Assembly (NCBI GenBank): GCA_014218235.1
Contig: CM024760.1
Span: forward strand, 68,140,961-68,204,960
DNA: 64,000 nucleotides
From: Colocasia esculenta
Lineage: Eukaryota; Streptophyta; Magnoliopsida; Alismatales; Araceae
Direction of reading: 5' to 3'
Made by a program: the position numbers and the translations under genes
Shown: in pieces, positions 11,548 through 22,171 of the stretch
Position numbering within the stretch: position 1 is the stretch's first letter
How the letters are laid out: each line of letters opens with the position of its first letter
Notes under the pieces: generated by a model
The model's input: only the letters and a program-made list of their open reading frames with translations
Database searches by the model: none
Told to the model about the DNA's origin: nothing

Positions 11548-14500
11548 TGTCATGCCCCGCCAATTTAGCAGCGGAATAAATCGGGGAGGCATGAACAACG
11601 TGTATGGTAGCGTAAATTGCGCATACATTCGCAAATATCAGAGCATCTAATGAACAATAATTGTAATAAAACTCCTCATTTTATTGATAATTCATCTAAA
11701 CTATTACAATCACTAATTCAGAGCCAAAACATAGGGCTCAATAACATCATTACATTGGAAATGATAACTAGGCAACTAATTATCTAGACTCTATGATACT
11801 AAAGACATTCCATCGCTATGACTCCAGGACGCTCATCACTCCAGTCCAATCCCGTTGTTGTGTGTAAGGTCATACCTTGACTTACCTGAAAACACAATAA
11901 CAAATAATGAAGGGTGAGCGATAACGCTCAGTAGGACTTAATATCTCGTGTAAACAAGCATGCTTTAAGTGATTAATGTCTTGTAACGCAGGTTAACTAG
12001 AGAGAACGATTAAGTATAGTCAAGAGAGAAATAGTACAAGATAACAAGTGAACGATAATACATTTCTCAAGAGTATTGCAAAATTAGGATGACAACATAA
12101 CGAGATAGCGTGTAACAAGATAGCGTATAACAAGATAGCGTGTATCAAAATGACATGTAATATGATAGCTTGTATCAAGGTGACGTGTAACGAGATAGCT
12201 TGTATAGAGATAGCATGTATGGTTGCACCACGGTGCACTAGTCGAGTATGGCAATAGTCACTTTGGGACAGTAGCCATTTAACGATAGTACATTTCGTCT
12301 GAACTCCTCAGACAAATGTTAATCAATCAGTGCTAGCACACTAATAGCACAGAACTGGCACACTATGTCTGAACTCCTCAGACTAATAGTAAAACAATTA
12401 GATGTCTACCCAATGTCGAGATAGTCAGAACCGGTGCAATGCATAACACCGTCAATAGCCCCTGCAGGTATTTTCGGGTGGCTCTCTGCCCCCAGGACTA
12501 GATTGGAGCCCCTTGGACACTCTCCGTGCCCTGCACAATTAGCATTAAAGTTAGTAGATCACCAGACCCATATTATGGCGCTAGACAGTCATGTATAGTA
12601 CAAGCAATGGGAGCCACAACAGCTCAAGAGTTTCAAGAGAGTACTAGATGCATAGACGAGATAGTAGAGTGAACGTGAATAGATGAGAGTTCAAGGATAG
12701 TAGACGAGATAGGGGTATAATCGCAAAATAACGATAAATTACGATAGTAACGGTTGCACCGTACCAGGCCGGGTACCGGCAGTCAGGTAGAAGTCACATC
12801 CGCCCATTAGCCGTGCCGCGTACACGAGCCAGATGGTCCGGCGTGATCACAAGATAAGAGAGATCTCACTAAGGTTGTTTAGATCGTACTGATCCCTAAG
12901 AGTGTAACGGGATTTAAAGGTACAACCAGCTCGTCGGCAATGGACGTGCGCCAAAACCAAGAAGACTTACGGAGGCCTTGACAAGGAGTCCCTAGTCCAA
13001 TCGAGAGTATTCCCGGTGGAGAGGTGGTCCAAGTCAAGAGAAAGTGAGTAATGAAACGTTGTCTGTCTTGCCTCGAGTGCTCGAAGGCAGAGGGACGCGA
13101 TAACAGTGTACAAATCACGCGAATAAAACGAAGACATGTGTCATTTAAAATAATAGGTAAATTAGGTAATTAATTTCACTTAATTACCAGATACATTATT
13201 GAGTAATTTAATAGGGTCAATTGGCAATAAACAATGTTTAGTGTGCAAGTGTAAAGAAATCATGAGAATAGAATAAGTCGTGCTCACGGCTTTTAAATTA
13301 ATAAGAGTCATTTAAATATTATCCAATAAAGATATTCAGATCATTTATTAAGCTTAACAGTACATGGTTTAACTTGTACAAGGATTAGATGGCATTTAAA
13401 GCAGGGATATAAGAGCAATTAAAGGTTCTGGCCGAAATTTCAAGAACGCGACGGACCTACCCGTCGCGATTCAAGTCGCGACAGGGCGGTCGGACGCGAC
13501 ACGAGGCCTGGCCGGTCTGGCCCGGTCCGGAGCGAATCGCGGCGGCTCGTGCCGCCGCGTTCTTGACGCGACGCCATTGGCCGGCGCGACCCCACTGTTA
13601 TCGCGGCGGGTCGCGCCGTCGCGATAACGGGTGAGTTTGCTCTTTTTCCCTTTTTCTCAGGGCGAGTCCTCTGTGATATAGGGACGTTGTAAATTCTATA
13701 TAAAATAGTACGGTGATCCAAAAAGTACGAAACTAGTTTTAAACGAAAGTAGACATGTATATCTATCAACATGCACGATTAATTTGAATATAGACAAGGT
13801 TTAGATATGCATTGATCAGGTTATATTTCAGTGACCTAAACAGGCACAGTCAGGGTTCAACGAATTATTCAGGGATGAATGTATGATGAAAAATTATGAA
13901 ACTAGAGGCGTTTGAAAGCTAACATGTAGTAGTATTTATGATAATTTTATCATGGAATGATGTCAAGTGTGCACGAGATTAAAAAGGAAACAAGGAGGGT
14001 TAAGTGCACAGGTCTGATGGATATTCAAAGATTTAATTCTCCGTCATGGAAGATCGAAATCAAGCAAGACTAGGGGCGTTTGAAAGATAATAAGATGTAG
14101 TATATCTGAGAAGTTTATCAAGGCATGAGAGCAAGTACACGTTGGGGATTATAGAAAACACAAGATCTCAGTTCATGGTAACAGCAAGAATTCATGAATT
14201 AAATTCGCCCAAATGGGTGAACGAAATACCACGAAACCATAGGGCTTTTGAAGAGGTACATGAAGGCTACCTAGGGTAATTATTTCACGATTTTAGCTTG
14301 AGAGATTGCCTACCTTTTTTTAGAAGTAAGAAAGCCCTAGTTTGAATGATGAAAATAAGAGAACCCTTCTTGCTCCAAGCCTTCTCCTTCCTTGCTCCTT
14401 GGTCCAGATCTTCTTCTCTTCATCTCCAAAAGTCTTAGCACGAAATTGTGGGGTGTTAGGGTCAAATGAAGGGTGTTTTGATGGCTTGTAGGGTTCTAAA

Positions 14501-15608
14501 TCACGTAAAACTCTTTCCTCCTCCTTTAATTACGAATTTTCATAATTATCACATATTTTTCTTGCTATATCTATCTAATTGGGTAAGGGAGAGGCCTAAT
14601 TTCGTGGCCAATGGTTTAGAATATGATTAGGACTCTTATTAAGATATATATGAGTCATATTAGTGCTTTAATGACCCCTTTTTAATTAAGAGATAATATA
14701 GTTACGAATTTCCCTATTTAATTTGGGTCTCTTATATTTAACCCAATTGTCTCTCATCTAAATCCAAATTTTAGATTAGGATAGAGTCCTATTGAGTTAT
14801 ACTAGGTTTAGAACTCTTTCTAAGACGATTAAGAGTTAAAATACTCATTATCTTAACCCTTTTCTATTTATTAATATTTTAGGTACGAATTTCACTTATT
14901 TAACTCTCATCTCATGGTGGACTCTTCATAATTGGGCCCAAAACATTATGCTAGGACCATTAGTAAAACCCATTACTAATTTGACTTAATGGGTATTGAT
15001 TTAATTCCAATTATTCACCTTTTATCCTTATGTAAATCTATTTATCACACTTATTCAAGTAATTTCATACTTTTATTTCAATTAAATATTATTCATGCCA
15101 ATATTTCTAACCTTCATCATTTGGGCTCTTACTCTTGGCCCATTAACTCGTGTGAGCTTAATTGTACAACCCATGTACTTACTTTACTTATTGGATTTTT
15201 AATTATCCTTTTATTAGAGAATTTATTCATGGGCCAAGATTGTCCATTGGTCCAAATATCATAATGGGCTATCATCCCATATTATTTAAAGTCTACCCAC
15301 ATATTTATTTTTATTTATAATCCACTTTGGGTCATAAAATAATGAGTTCTTTGACTTATTCCTTAATTATGCTAATAAGTCGTATAATTTCTTAAACTCA
15401 GTCCAAATGATTTTCTACTCCCAAATTTCATGATGGGTCATTAGAGAACATTATTTAAAGTATAACTACTATTTTTACGAAATTTTTATAGGGGTTTATA
15501 CGCATGCAATAATGATGCGTACCTTTTTAACTAATTGAATTTATTAATTGATAAAATTTCAGTTTATCCATAATTTTTAATTAATAGATTTTTTTCCGGG
15601 GTACTACA
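11548..15608 (-). repeat. LTR copy 2, shared middle LTR (4061 bp)
   Basis: Full-length copy bounded by TG/CA. On the minus strand it is the 3' LTR of the right internal unit and the 5' LTR of the left one. A mutated primer site (11534-11545) abuts one edge and a polypurine tract (15609-15621) the other. No target duplication flanks it, as expected for a product of recombination. It shares several small differences with copy 3 against copy 1. Confidence 0.92.
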
Positions 15609-15684
15609 TCCTCCCCCACTTAAAAAGAATTTGGTCCCCAAATTCATATGATATGATACGATTACCAATTCCATTCTGAATATC

Positions 15685-16698
15685 TTATTCCATCATCTCC
15701 CCCACTTGGGGCTTTGCTATCGAGAAAATAATATGAAATTGAACTAAGGGTTTAGTACTGATACCTTGTCTACCTTTATTGGCATGATTCGTATTCACAA
15801 GAACTTGTAACCGTCTTTGGTGTGGAGTTTGGTTCTTCTTTGTCTGGCAATCGATGACTCGATGTTGTTGACTTCCACAACGCAAGCATTTGCCCAATTT
15901 CTTCCAACAGTTATCCATCTGATGCCCTGGCTTTTTACAAAATTTACAGAATTCCTTCCGCTTTACTTCCCCTTTCATTCTCTTGCTATCTACTGTATTT
16001 CTTCCTTTATTATCATTGGAATGGATAGCATGTTCCCTTTTCAACGCCTTCTTCTTATGGATCTTTTCAAGAAGTCCCATGGTGTCCTCCACTATTTGAG
16101 CTCTCGATACCATGTCTGAATATACTACATGGTTTAGCAGACCCAACATTTCCCAGAACACAGGTCTCAATCCTTCTAAGAATCTCTTTGCCTTCATTTT
16201 TTCCGTACTTACCAAATGTGGTGCATATTGTGCTAGTCTTTCAAATTGTGCTTCATATTCTGCTACAGACATCATTCGTTGTTTTAAATTGGCGAATTCA
16301 TTTGCCTTCCCCTCACGAATCCTTTCAGAAAAATATTTGGTGTTGAAGAGTTCTAAAAATTCATCCCACTCTATGTTGATGCCGGGTAGTTGTCGACTGA
16401 CAGCTTCCCACCAAGCTCTAGCATCGCGGTCCAATTGGAAGGTTGCTAGAAGGACTTTCTCATGTTCTGAACATTGCATAACTCTAAAGATCCGTTCCAT
16501 CGTCTTCACCCAATTTTCGGCTTCATCGGGATCCAGAGTTCCATTAAATCTAGGAGGATTCATTCGTTGGAAACTCCCGTATAAATCTCTTGCCCCATTC
16601 CTTGCTCCTGCTTGAATCACGTTGTTAAGGGCTTGAGTTAACCCTTGTACGGTGCTTTGTAAGTCCCGCAATTGTCCATGCTCACCAGCCATCTCCAC
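15685..16698 (-). CDS. Gag protein of gag-only LTR element (337 aa), intact
   Basis: The only long undamaged transposon gene in the window. From MEMAGEHGQL it contains a Ty3/gypsy Retrotrans_gag domain (about residues 45-205) with WVKTMERIF, ARAWWEAV, FNTKYF, MMSVAEYEAQFERL and KRFLEGLRP. A basic linker follows, then two CX2CX4HX4C zinc knuckles at about residues 248-285 (CKFCKKPGHQMDNC and CLRCGSQQHRVIDC), and a short tail. Gag forms the particle that packages element RNA. The pattern resembles Del/Tekay-type chromoviral Gag. The stop lies 76 bp from the LTR, so pol never fitted here in this form. The preserved frame beside many ruined pol genes suggests recent activity or selection, which would need testing. 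Confidence 0.88.
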   Translation of the reverse strand: MEMAGEHGQLRDLQSTVQGLTQALNNVIQAGARNGARDLYGSFQRMNPPRFNGTLDPDEAENWVKTMERIFRVMQCSEHEKVLLATFQLDRDARAWWEAVSRQLPGINIEWDEFLELFNTKYFSERIREGKANEFANLKQRMMSVAEYEAQFERLAQYAPHLVSTEKMKAKRFLEGLRPVFWEMLGLLNHVVYSDMVSRAQIVEDTMGLLEKIHKKKALKREHAIHSNDNKGRNTVDSKRMKGEVKRKEFCKFCKKPGHQMDNCWKKLGKCLRCGSQQHRVIDCQTKKNQTPHQRRLQVLVNTNHANKGRQGISTKPLVQFHIIFSIAKPQVGEMME

Positions 16699-16767
16699 TA
16701 ATCTCCTGCGAGCAATAACATTTTATTTATTTCTTTTTAGACTTTGGGTGCTAAAGTATTACAAATT

Positions 16768-16770
<3 letters not shown>

Positions 16771-16831
<61 letters not shown>
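16771..16831. repeat. (TA)n microsatellite, internal copy 2
   Basis: An uninterrupted alternating TA run of about 60 bp in the leader between primer binding site and gag. It is likely to be length-variable between individuals. An open frame with alternating Ile/Tyr read through it is an artefact. Confidence 0.95.
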
Positions 16832-16833
<2 letters not shown>

Positions 16834-16961
16834 TAAATGTATTCAGATCTTAACCATGGTTCTACCCAATTCTCACATAGGTATGGTGGTTGACTTAGAC
16901 ACGTGTTAGGAAGTTCACCTAGAACATCCTAGACTTAAATATCCTGATAAAGACATCCTAG

Positions 16962-16973
16962 GCTCTGATACCA
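16962..16973 (-). promoter_or_regulatory. Primer binding site, initiator-Met tRNA type
   Basis: On the minus strand TGGTATCAGAGC starts two bases after the LTR end GGGCATGACA. This is the usual plant sequence complementary to the 3' end of initiator-Met tRNA, which primes minus-strand synthesis. The equivalent site of the left unit (11534-11545) is changed to TGATATCAGAGC. Confidence 0.88.
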
Positions 16974-16975
16974 AC

Positions 16976-19900
16976 TGTCATGCCCCGCCAATTTAGCAGC
17001 GGAATAAATCGGGGAGGCATGAACAACGTGTATGGTAGCGTAAATTGCGCATACATTCGCAAATATCAGAGCATCTAATGAACAATAATTGTAATAAAAC
17101 TCCTCATTTTATTGATAATTCATCTAAACTATTACAATCACTAATTCAGAGCCAAAACATAGGGCTCAATAACATCATTACATTGGAAATGATAACTAAA
17201 CAACTAATTATCTAGACTCTATGAACTAAAGACATTCCATCGCTATGACTCCAGGACGCTCATCACTCCAGTCCAATCCCGTTGTTGTGTGTAAGGTCAT
17301 ACCTTGACTTACCTGAAAACACAATAACAAACAACGAAGGGTGAGCGATAACGCTCAGTAGGACTTAATATCTCGTGTAAACAAGCATACTTTAAGTGAT
17401 TAATGTCTTGTAACGCAGGTTAACTAGAGAGAACGATCAAGTATAGTCAAGAGAGAAATAGTACAAGATAACAAGTGAACGATAATACATTTCTCAAGAG
17501 TATTGCAAAATTAGGATGACAACATAACGAGATAGCGTGTAACAAGATAGCGTATAACAAGATAGCGTGTATCAAAATAACATGTAATATGATAGCTTGC
17601 ATCAAGGTGACGTGTAACGAGATAGCTTGTATAGAGATAGCATGTATGGTTGCACCACGGTGCACTAGTCGAGTATGGCAATAGTCACTTTGGGACAGTA
17701 GCCATTTAACGATAGTACATTTCGTCTGAACTCCTCAGACAAATGTTAATCAATCAGTGCTAGCACAGTAATAGCACAGAACTGGCACACTATGTCTGAA
17801 CTCCTCAGACTAATAGTAAAACAATTAGATGTCTAGCCAATGTCGAGATAGTCAGAACCGGTGCAATGCATAACACCGTCAATAGCCCCTGCAGGTATTT
17901 TCGGGTGGCTCTTTGCCCCCAGGACTAGATTGGAGCCCCTCGGACACTCTCTGTGCCCTGCACACTTAGCATTAAAGTTAGTAGGTCACCAGACCCATAT
18001 TATGGCGCTAGACAGTCATGTATAGTACAAGCAATGGGAGCCACAACAGCTCAAGAGTTTCAAGAGAGTACTAGATGCATAGACGAGATAGTAGAGTGAA
18101 CGTGAATACATGAGAGTTCAAGGATAGTAGACGAGATAGGGGTATAATCGCAAAACAACGATAAATTACGATAGTAACGGTTGCACCGTACCAGGCCGGG
18201 TACCGGCAGTCAGGTAGAAGTCACATCCGCCCATTAGCCGTGCCGCGTACACGAGCCAGATGGTCCGGCGTGATCACAAGATAAGAGAGATCTCACTAAG
18301 GTTGTTTAGATCGTACTGATCCCTAAGAGTGTAACGGGATTTAAAGGTACAACCAGCTCGTCGGCAATGGACGTGCGCCAAAGCCAAGAAGACTTACGGA
18401 GGCCTTGACAAGGAGTCCCTAGTCCAATCGAGAGTATTCCGGGTGGAGAGGTGGTCCAAGTCAAGAGAAAGTGAGTAATGAAACGTTGTCTGTCTTACCT
18501 CGAGTGCTCGAAGGCAGATGGACGCGATAACGGTGTACAAATCACGCGAATAAAACGATGACATGTGTCATTTAAAATAATAGGTAAATTAGGTAATTAA
18601 TTTCACTTAATTACCAGATACATTATTGAGTAATTTAATAGGGTCAATTGGCAATAAACAATGTTTAGTGTGCAAGTGTAAAGAAATCATGAGAATAGAA
18701 TAAGTCGTGCTCACGGCTTTTAAATTAATAAGAGTCATTTAAATATTATCCAATAAAGATATTCAGATCATTTATTAAGCTTAACAGTACATGGCTTAAC
18801 TTGTACAAGGATTAGATGGCATTTAAAGCAGGGATATAAGAGCAATTAAAGGTTCTGGCCGAAATTTCAAGAACGCGACAGACCTACCCGTCACGATTCA
18901 AGTCGCGACAGGGCGGTCGGACGCGACACGGGGCCTGGCCGGTCTGGCCCGGTCTGGAGCGAATCACGGTGGCTCGTGCCGCTGCGTTCTTGACGCGACG
19001 CCATAGGCCGGCGCGACCCCACTGTTATCGCGGCGGGTCGCGCCGTCGCGATAACGGGTGAGTTTGCTCTTTTTCCCTTTTTCTCAGGGCGAGTCCTCTG
19101 TGATATAGGGACGTTGTAAATTCTATTTAAAATAGTACGGTGATCCAAAAAGTACGAAACCAGTTTTAAACGAAAGTAGACATGTATATCTATCAACATG
19201 CACGATTAATTTGAAAATAGACAAGGTTTAGATATGCATTGATCAGGTTACATTTCGGTGACCTAAATAGGCACAGTCAGAGTTCAATGAATTATTCAGG
19301 GATGAATGTATGATGAAAAATTATGAAACTAGAGGCGTTTGAAAGCTAGCATGTAGTAGTCTTTATGATAATTTTATCATGGAATGATGTCAAGTGTGCA
19401 TGAGATTAAAAAGGAAACAAGGAGGGTCGAGTGCACATGTCTGATGGATATTCAAAGATTTAATTATCCCTCATGGAAGATCAAAATCAAGCAAGACCAG
19501 GGGCGTTTGAAAGATAATAAGATGTAGTATATCTGAGAATTTTATCAAAGCATGAGATCAAGTACACGTTGGGGATTATAGAAAACACAAGATCTCAGTT
19601 CATGGTAACAGCAAGAATTCATGAATTAAATTCGCCCAAATGAGTGAACGAAATACCACGAAACCATAGGGCTTTTAAAGAGGTACATGAAGGCTACCTA
19701 GGGTAATTATTTCACGATTTTAGCTTGAGAGATTGCCTACCTTTTTCTAGAAGTAAGAAAGCCCTAGTTTGAATGACGAAAATAAGAGAACCCTTCTTGC
19801 TCCAAGCCTTCTCCTTCCTTGCTCCTTGGTCCAGATCTTCTCCTCTTCATCTCCAAAAGTCTTAGCACGAAATTGTGGGGTGTTAGGGTCAAATGGGGGG

Positions 19901-21037
19901 TGTTTTGATGGCTTGTAGAGTTCTAAATCACCTAAAACTCTTTCCTCCTCCTTTAATTACGAATTTCCATAATTATCACATATTTTTCTTGCTATATCTA
20001 TCTAATTGGGTAAGGAAGAGGCCTAATTTCGTGGCCAATGGTTTAGAATATGATTAGGACTCTTATTAAGATATATATGAGTCATATTAGTGCTTTAATG
20101 ACCAATTTTTAATTAAGAGATAATATAGTTACGAATTTCCCTATTTAATTTGGGTCTCTTATATTTAACCCAATTGTCTCTCATCTAAATCCAAATTTTA
20201 GATTAGGATAGAGTCCTATTGATTTATACTAGGTTTAGAACTCTTTCTAAGACGATTAAGAGTTAAAATACTCATTATCTTAACCCTTTTCTATTTATTA
20301 ATATTTTAGGTAAGAATTTCACTTATTTAACTCTCATCTCATGGTGGACTCTTCATAATTGGGCCCAAAACTTTATGCTAGGACCATTAGTAAAACCCAT
20401 TACTAATTTGACTTAATGGGTATTGATTTAATTCCAATTATTCACCTTTTATCCTTATGTAAATCTATTTATCACACTTATTCAAGTAATTTCATACTTT
20501 CATTTCAATTAAATATTATTCATGCCAATATTTCTAACCTTCATCATTTGGGATCTTACTCTTGGCCCATTAACTCGTGTGAGCTTAATTGTACAACCCA
20601 TGTACTTACTTTACTTATTGGATTTTTAATTATCCTTTTATTAGAGAATTTATTCATGGGTCAAGATTGTCCATTGGTCCAAATATCATAATGGGCTATC
20701 ATCCCATATTATTTAAAGTCTACCCACATATTTATTTTTATTTATAATCCACTTTGGGTCATAAAATAATGAGTTCTTCGACTTATTCCTTAATTATGCT
20801 AATAAGTCATATAATTTCTTATACTCGGTCCAAATGATTTTTCTACGCCCAAATTTCATGATGGGTCATTAGAGAACATTATTTAAAGTATAACTACTAT
20901 TTTTACGAAATTTTTATAGGGGTTTATACGCATGCAATAATGATGCGTACCTTTTTAACTAATTGAATTTATTAATTGATAAAATTTCAGTTTATCCATA
21001 ATTTTTAATTAATAGATTTTTTTTCCGGGGTACTACA
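16976..21037 (-). repeat. LTR copy 3 (4062 bp)
   Basis: On the minus strand this is the 5' LTR of the array. Its outer edge (TACTACA in + orientation) is followed by the target duplication AAAGA, and its inner edge abuts the primer binding site. It has the same landmarks as copy 1, including the minisatellite and the CpG-rich block. Confidence 0.92.
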
Positions 21038-22171
21038 AAAGATATGCCCATGTACATCTAGGATGCAATGTTCTAGCGATTCCTGGTATGCAGTTGTGTG
21101 AATTTTGGACTACTTCATTCTTCATTTTTTATTTTGGTATAATGATGTCAGTTTAATGAATTAATTATAATGCAGGGGAAGTATCGTTTCAGCCATCCCA
21201 CAGATGAGATTGTAGCTCAGCATGTGTGGGAGCACATTGCCAAAACTAGAATGTCCGATCTTTTGTCTAAAGCCCGAGCACATACGTGAAGAGTTGCAGG
21301 GGGCAGATGACGCAATGCTTTGGAAGGAGCATCACCCTACTTGGATGAGGGTAGATGTATGGGAAAGTTTGTATGATAAGTGGACCAGTGAACAATGGAG
21401 ACATAGGTGACAGACTGACAGAGAAAATCGTGCAAAAGTGCCAGAGGCGAACCTACATACAAGCGGGTCGGTCACCTTCGCAACCCAAAAATGGAGATTG
21501 GTAAGTAATCTTTCTAATTTTTGGATTTGCATTCATATTCATTCTTAAAGTAATTCTTTTATGCAATTTGTAAAAATAGGAAATAGAATTTGGTCGTGAA
21601 GCCAAATACTGAGAAGTGTTTGAAAGAACACACAAGAAGAAGGGGACAAGTCTTTATGACTCCACGAGATCCCAGGAGGTGGTGGTAGGTTTATTTACAA
21701 AGCATTGCTATTTCATTTCAGATATACTTTTTTTTTCATTTCAGATATACTTGATTAACTTAAAATTGAAGATTTTCTGACAATTTGCAGGAGGTATACA
21801 CGAGGCAAATCATAGACAAGTATGGGGAGGACATCGATCAGGAGCCAACGATAGATTGTGAGGAGTGGATAGCGGCAGCTGGCCCACTGAAGAAAGGTCG
21901 GGTCTACAGCTTTGGGGAGAGCTTGGACAGTAGCCAGGTGCTACCTTCTTCCCAGGGTTCATGCTCAGCCTCCAGTAGCACCTTCATCAGAACCACTGCT
22001 ACTACTGAGTCTGAGTCCCAGGTCGAGCACATGATGGATGACATGGAGGCACGCATCTCTCCGAGACTCCATTCGGAGATCACAAACATGGTGCAGCCGC
22101 AGTTGAAGCAGTTGACACATACAGTTCAGACTATCATTGGAATGATGACCTCATACTTCAACCAGCTTTAG
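21038..22171 (+). pseudogene. TNPA-like (Transposase_24) gene, 3' exons
   Basis: This continues the exon interrupted at 6153. WKDMPMYI and AMF-RFL follow, with two TAG codons where Gln is expected, up to a donor at about 21086. The next exon starts at 21176 after TGCAG (GKYRFSHPTDEIVAQHVWEH), carries a frameshift near 21285 and ends at a GTAAGT donor near 21501. Two more exons follow: about 21581-21684 (EIEFGREAKY, stop, EVFERTHKKKGTSLYDS) and 21791-22171 (EVYTRQIIDKYGED through GRVYSFGESLDS to a short C-terminal helix and TAG). The order and motifs match the plant Ptta/En/Spm Transposase_24 family. At least four stops and one frameshift make it a pseudogene. Confidence 0.82.

Larger units (their letters stand above)
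6154..21037 (-). mobile_element. Gag-only LTR retrotransposon array: LTR-int-LTR-int-LTR
   Basis: Three direct LTR copies (6154-10207, 11548-15608, 16976-21037) alternate with two short internal regions (10208-11547, 15609-16975). On the minus strand each LTR begins TGTAGTACCCCGG and ends GGGCATGACA. The whole array is flanked by a perfect 5-bp duplication, AAAGA, at 6149-6153 and 21038-21042, and there is no such repeat at the inner junctions. One insertion followed by unequal LTR-LTR recombination explains this. The internal regions encode only Gag, with no space for protease, reverse transcriptase or integrase, so the family must use enzymes from another element. The layout fits non-autonomous TR-GAG-type elements with very long LTRs. 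Confidence 0.9.
3853..22171 (+). mobile_element. CACTA (En/Spm) element remnant, interrupted
   Basis: Two gene remnants on the + strand in the order usual for plant CACTA elements support this: the DUF4216 end of a TNP2-like transposase (3853-4655) and then a multi-exon TNPA-like gene with Transposase_24 features (5764-6153 and 21038-22171). The catalytic part of the transposase is not recognisable, so the element is non-autonomous. The insertion at 6154-21037 splits it and accounts for most of its length. Terminal inverted repeats were not located with confidence; the CACTA-like end at 2812 has the wrong orientation to be its left end. The coordinates given are those of the recognisable coding part. 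Confidence 0.8.

Noticed and set aside
16652..16909. Open frame with alternating Ile/Tyr
   Set aside because: It reads through the TA microsatellite between gag and the primer site.
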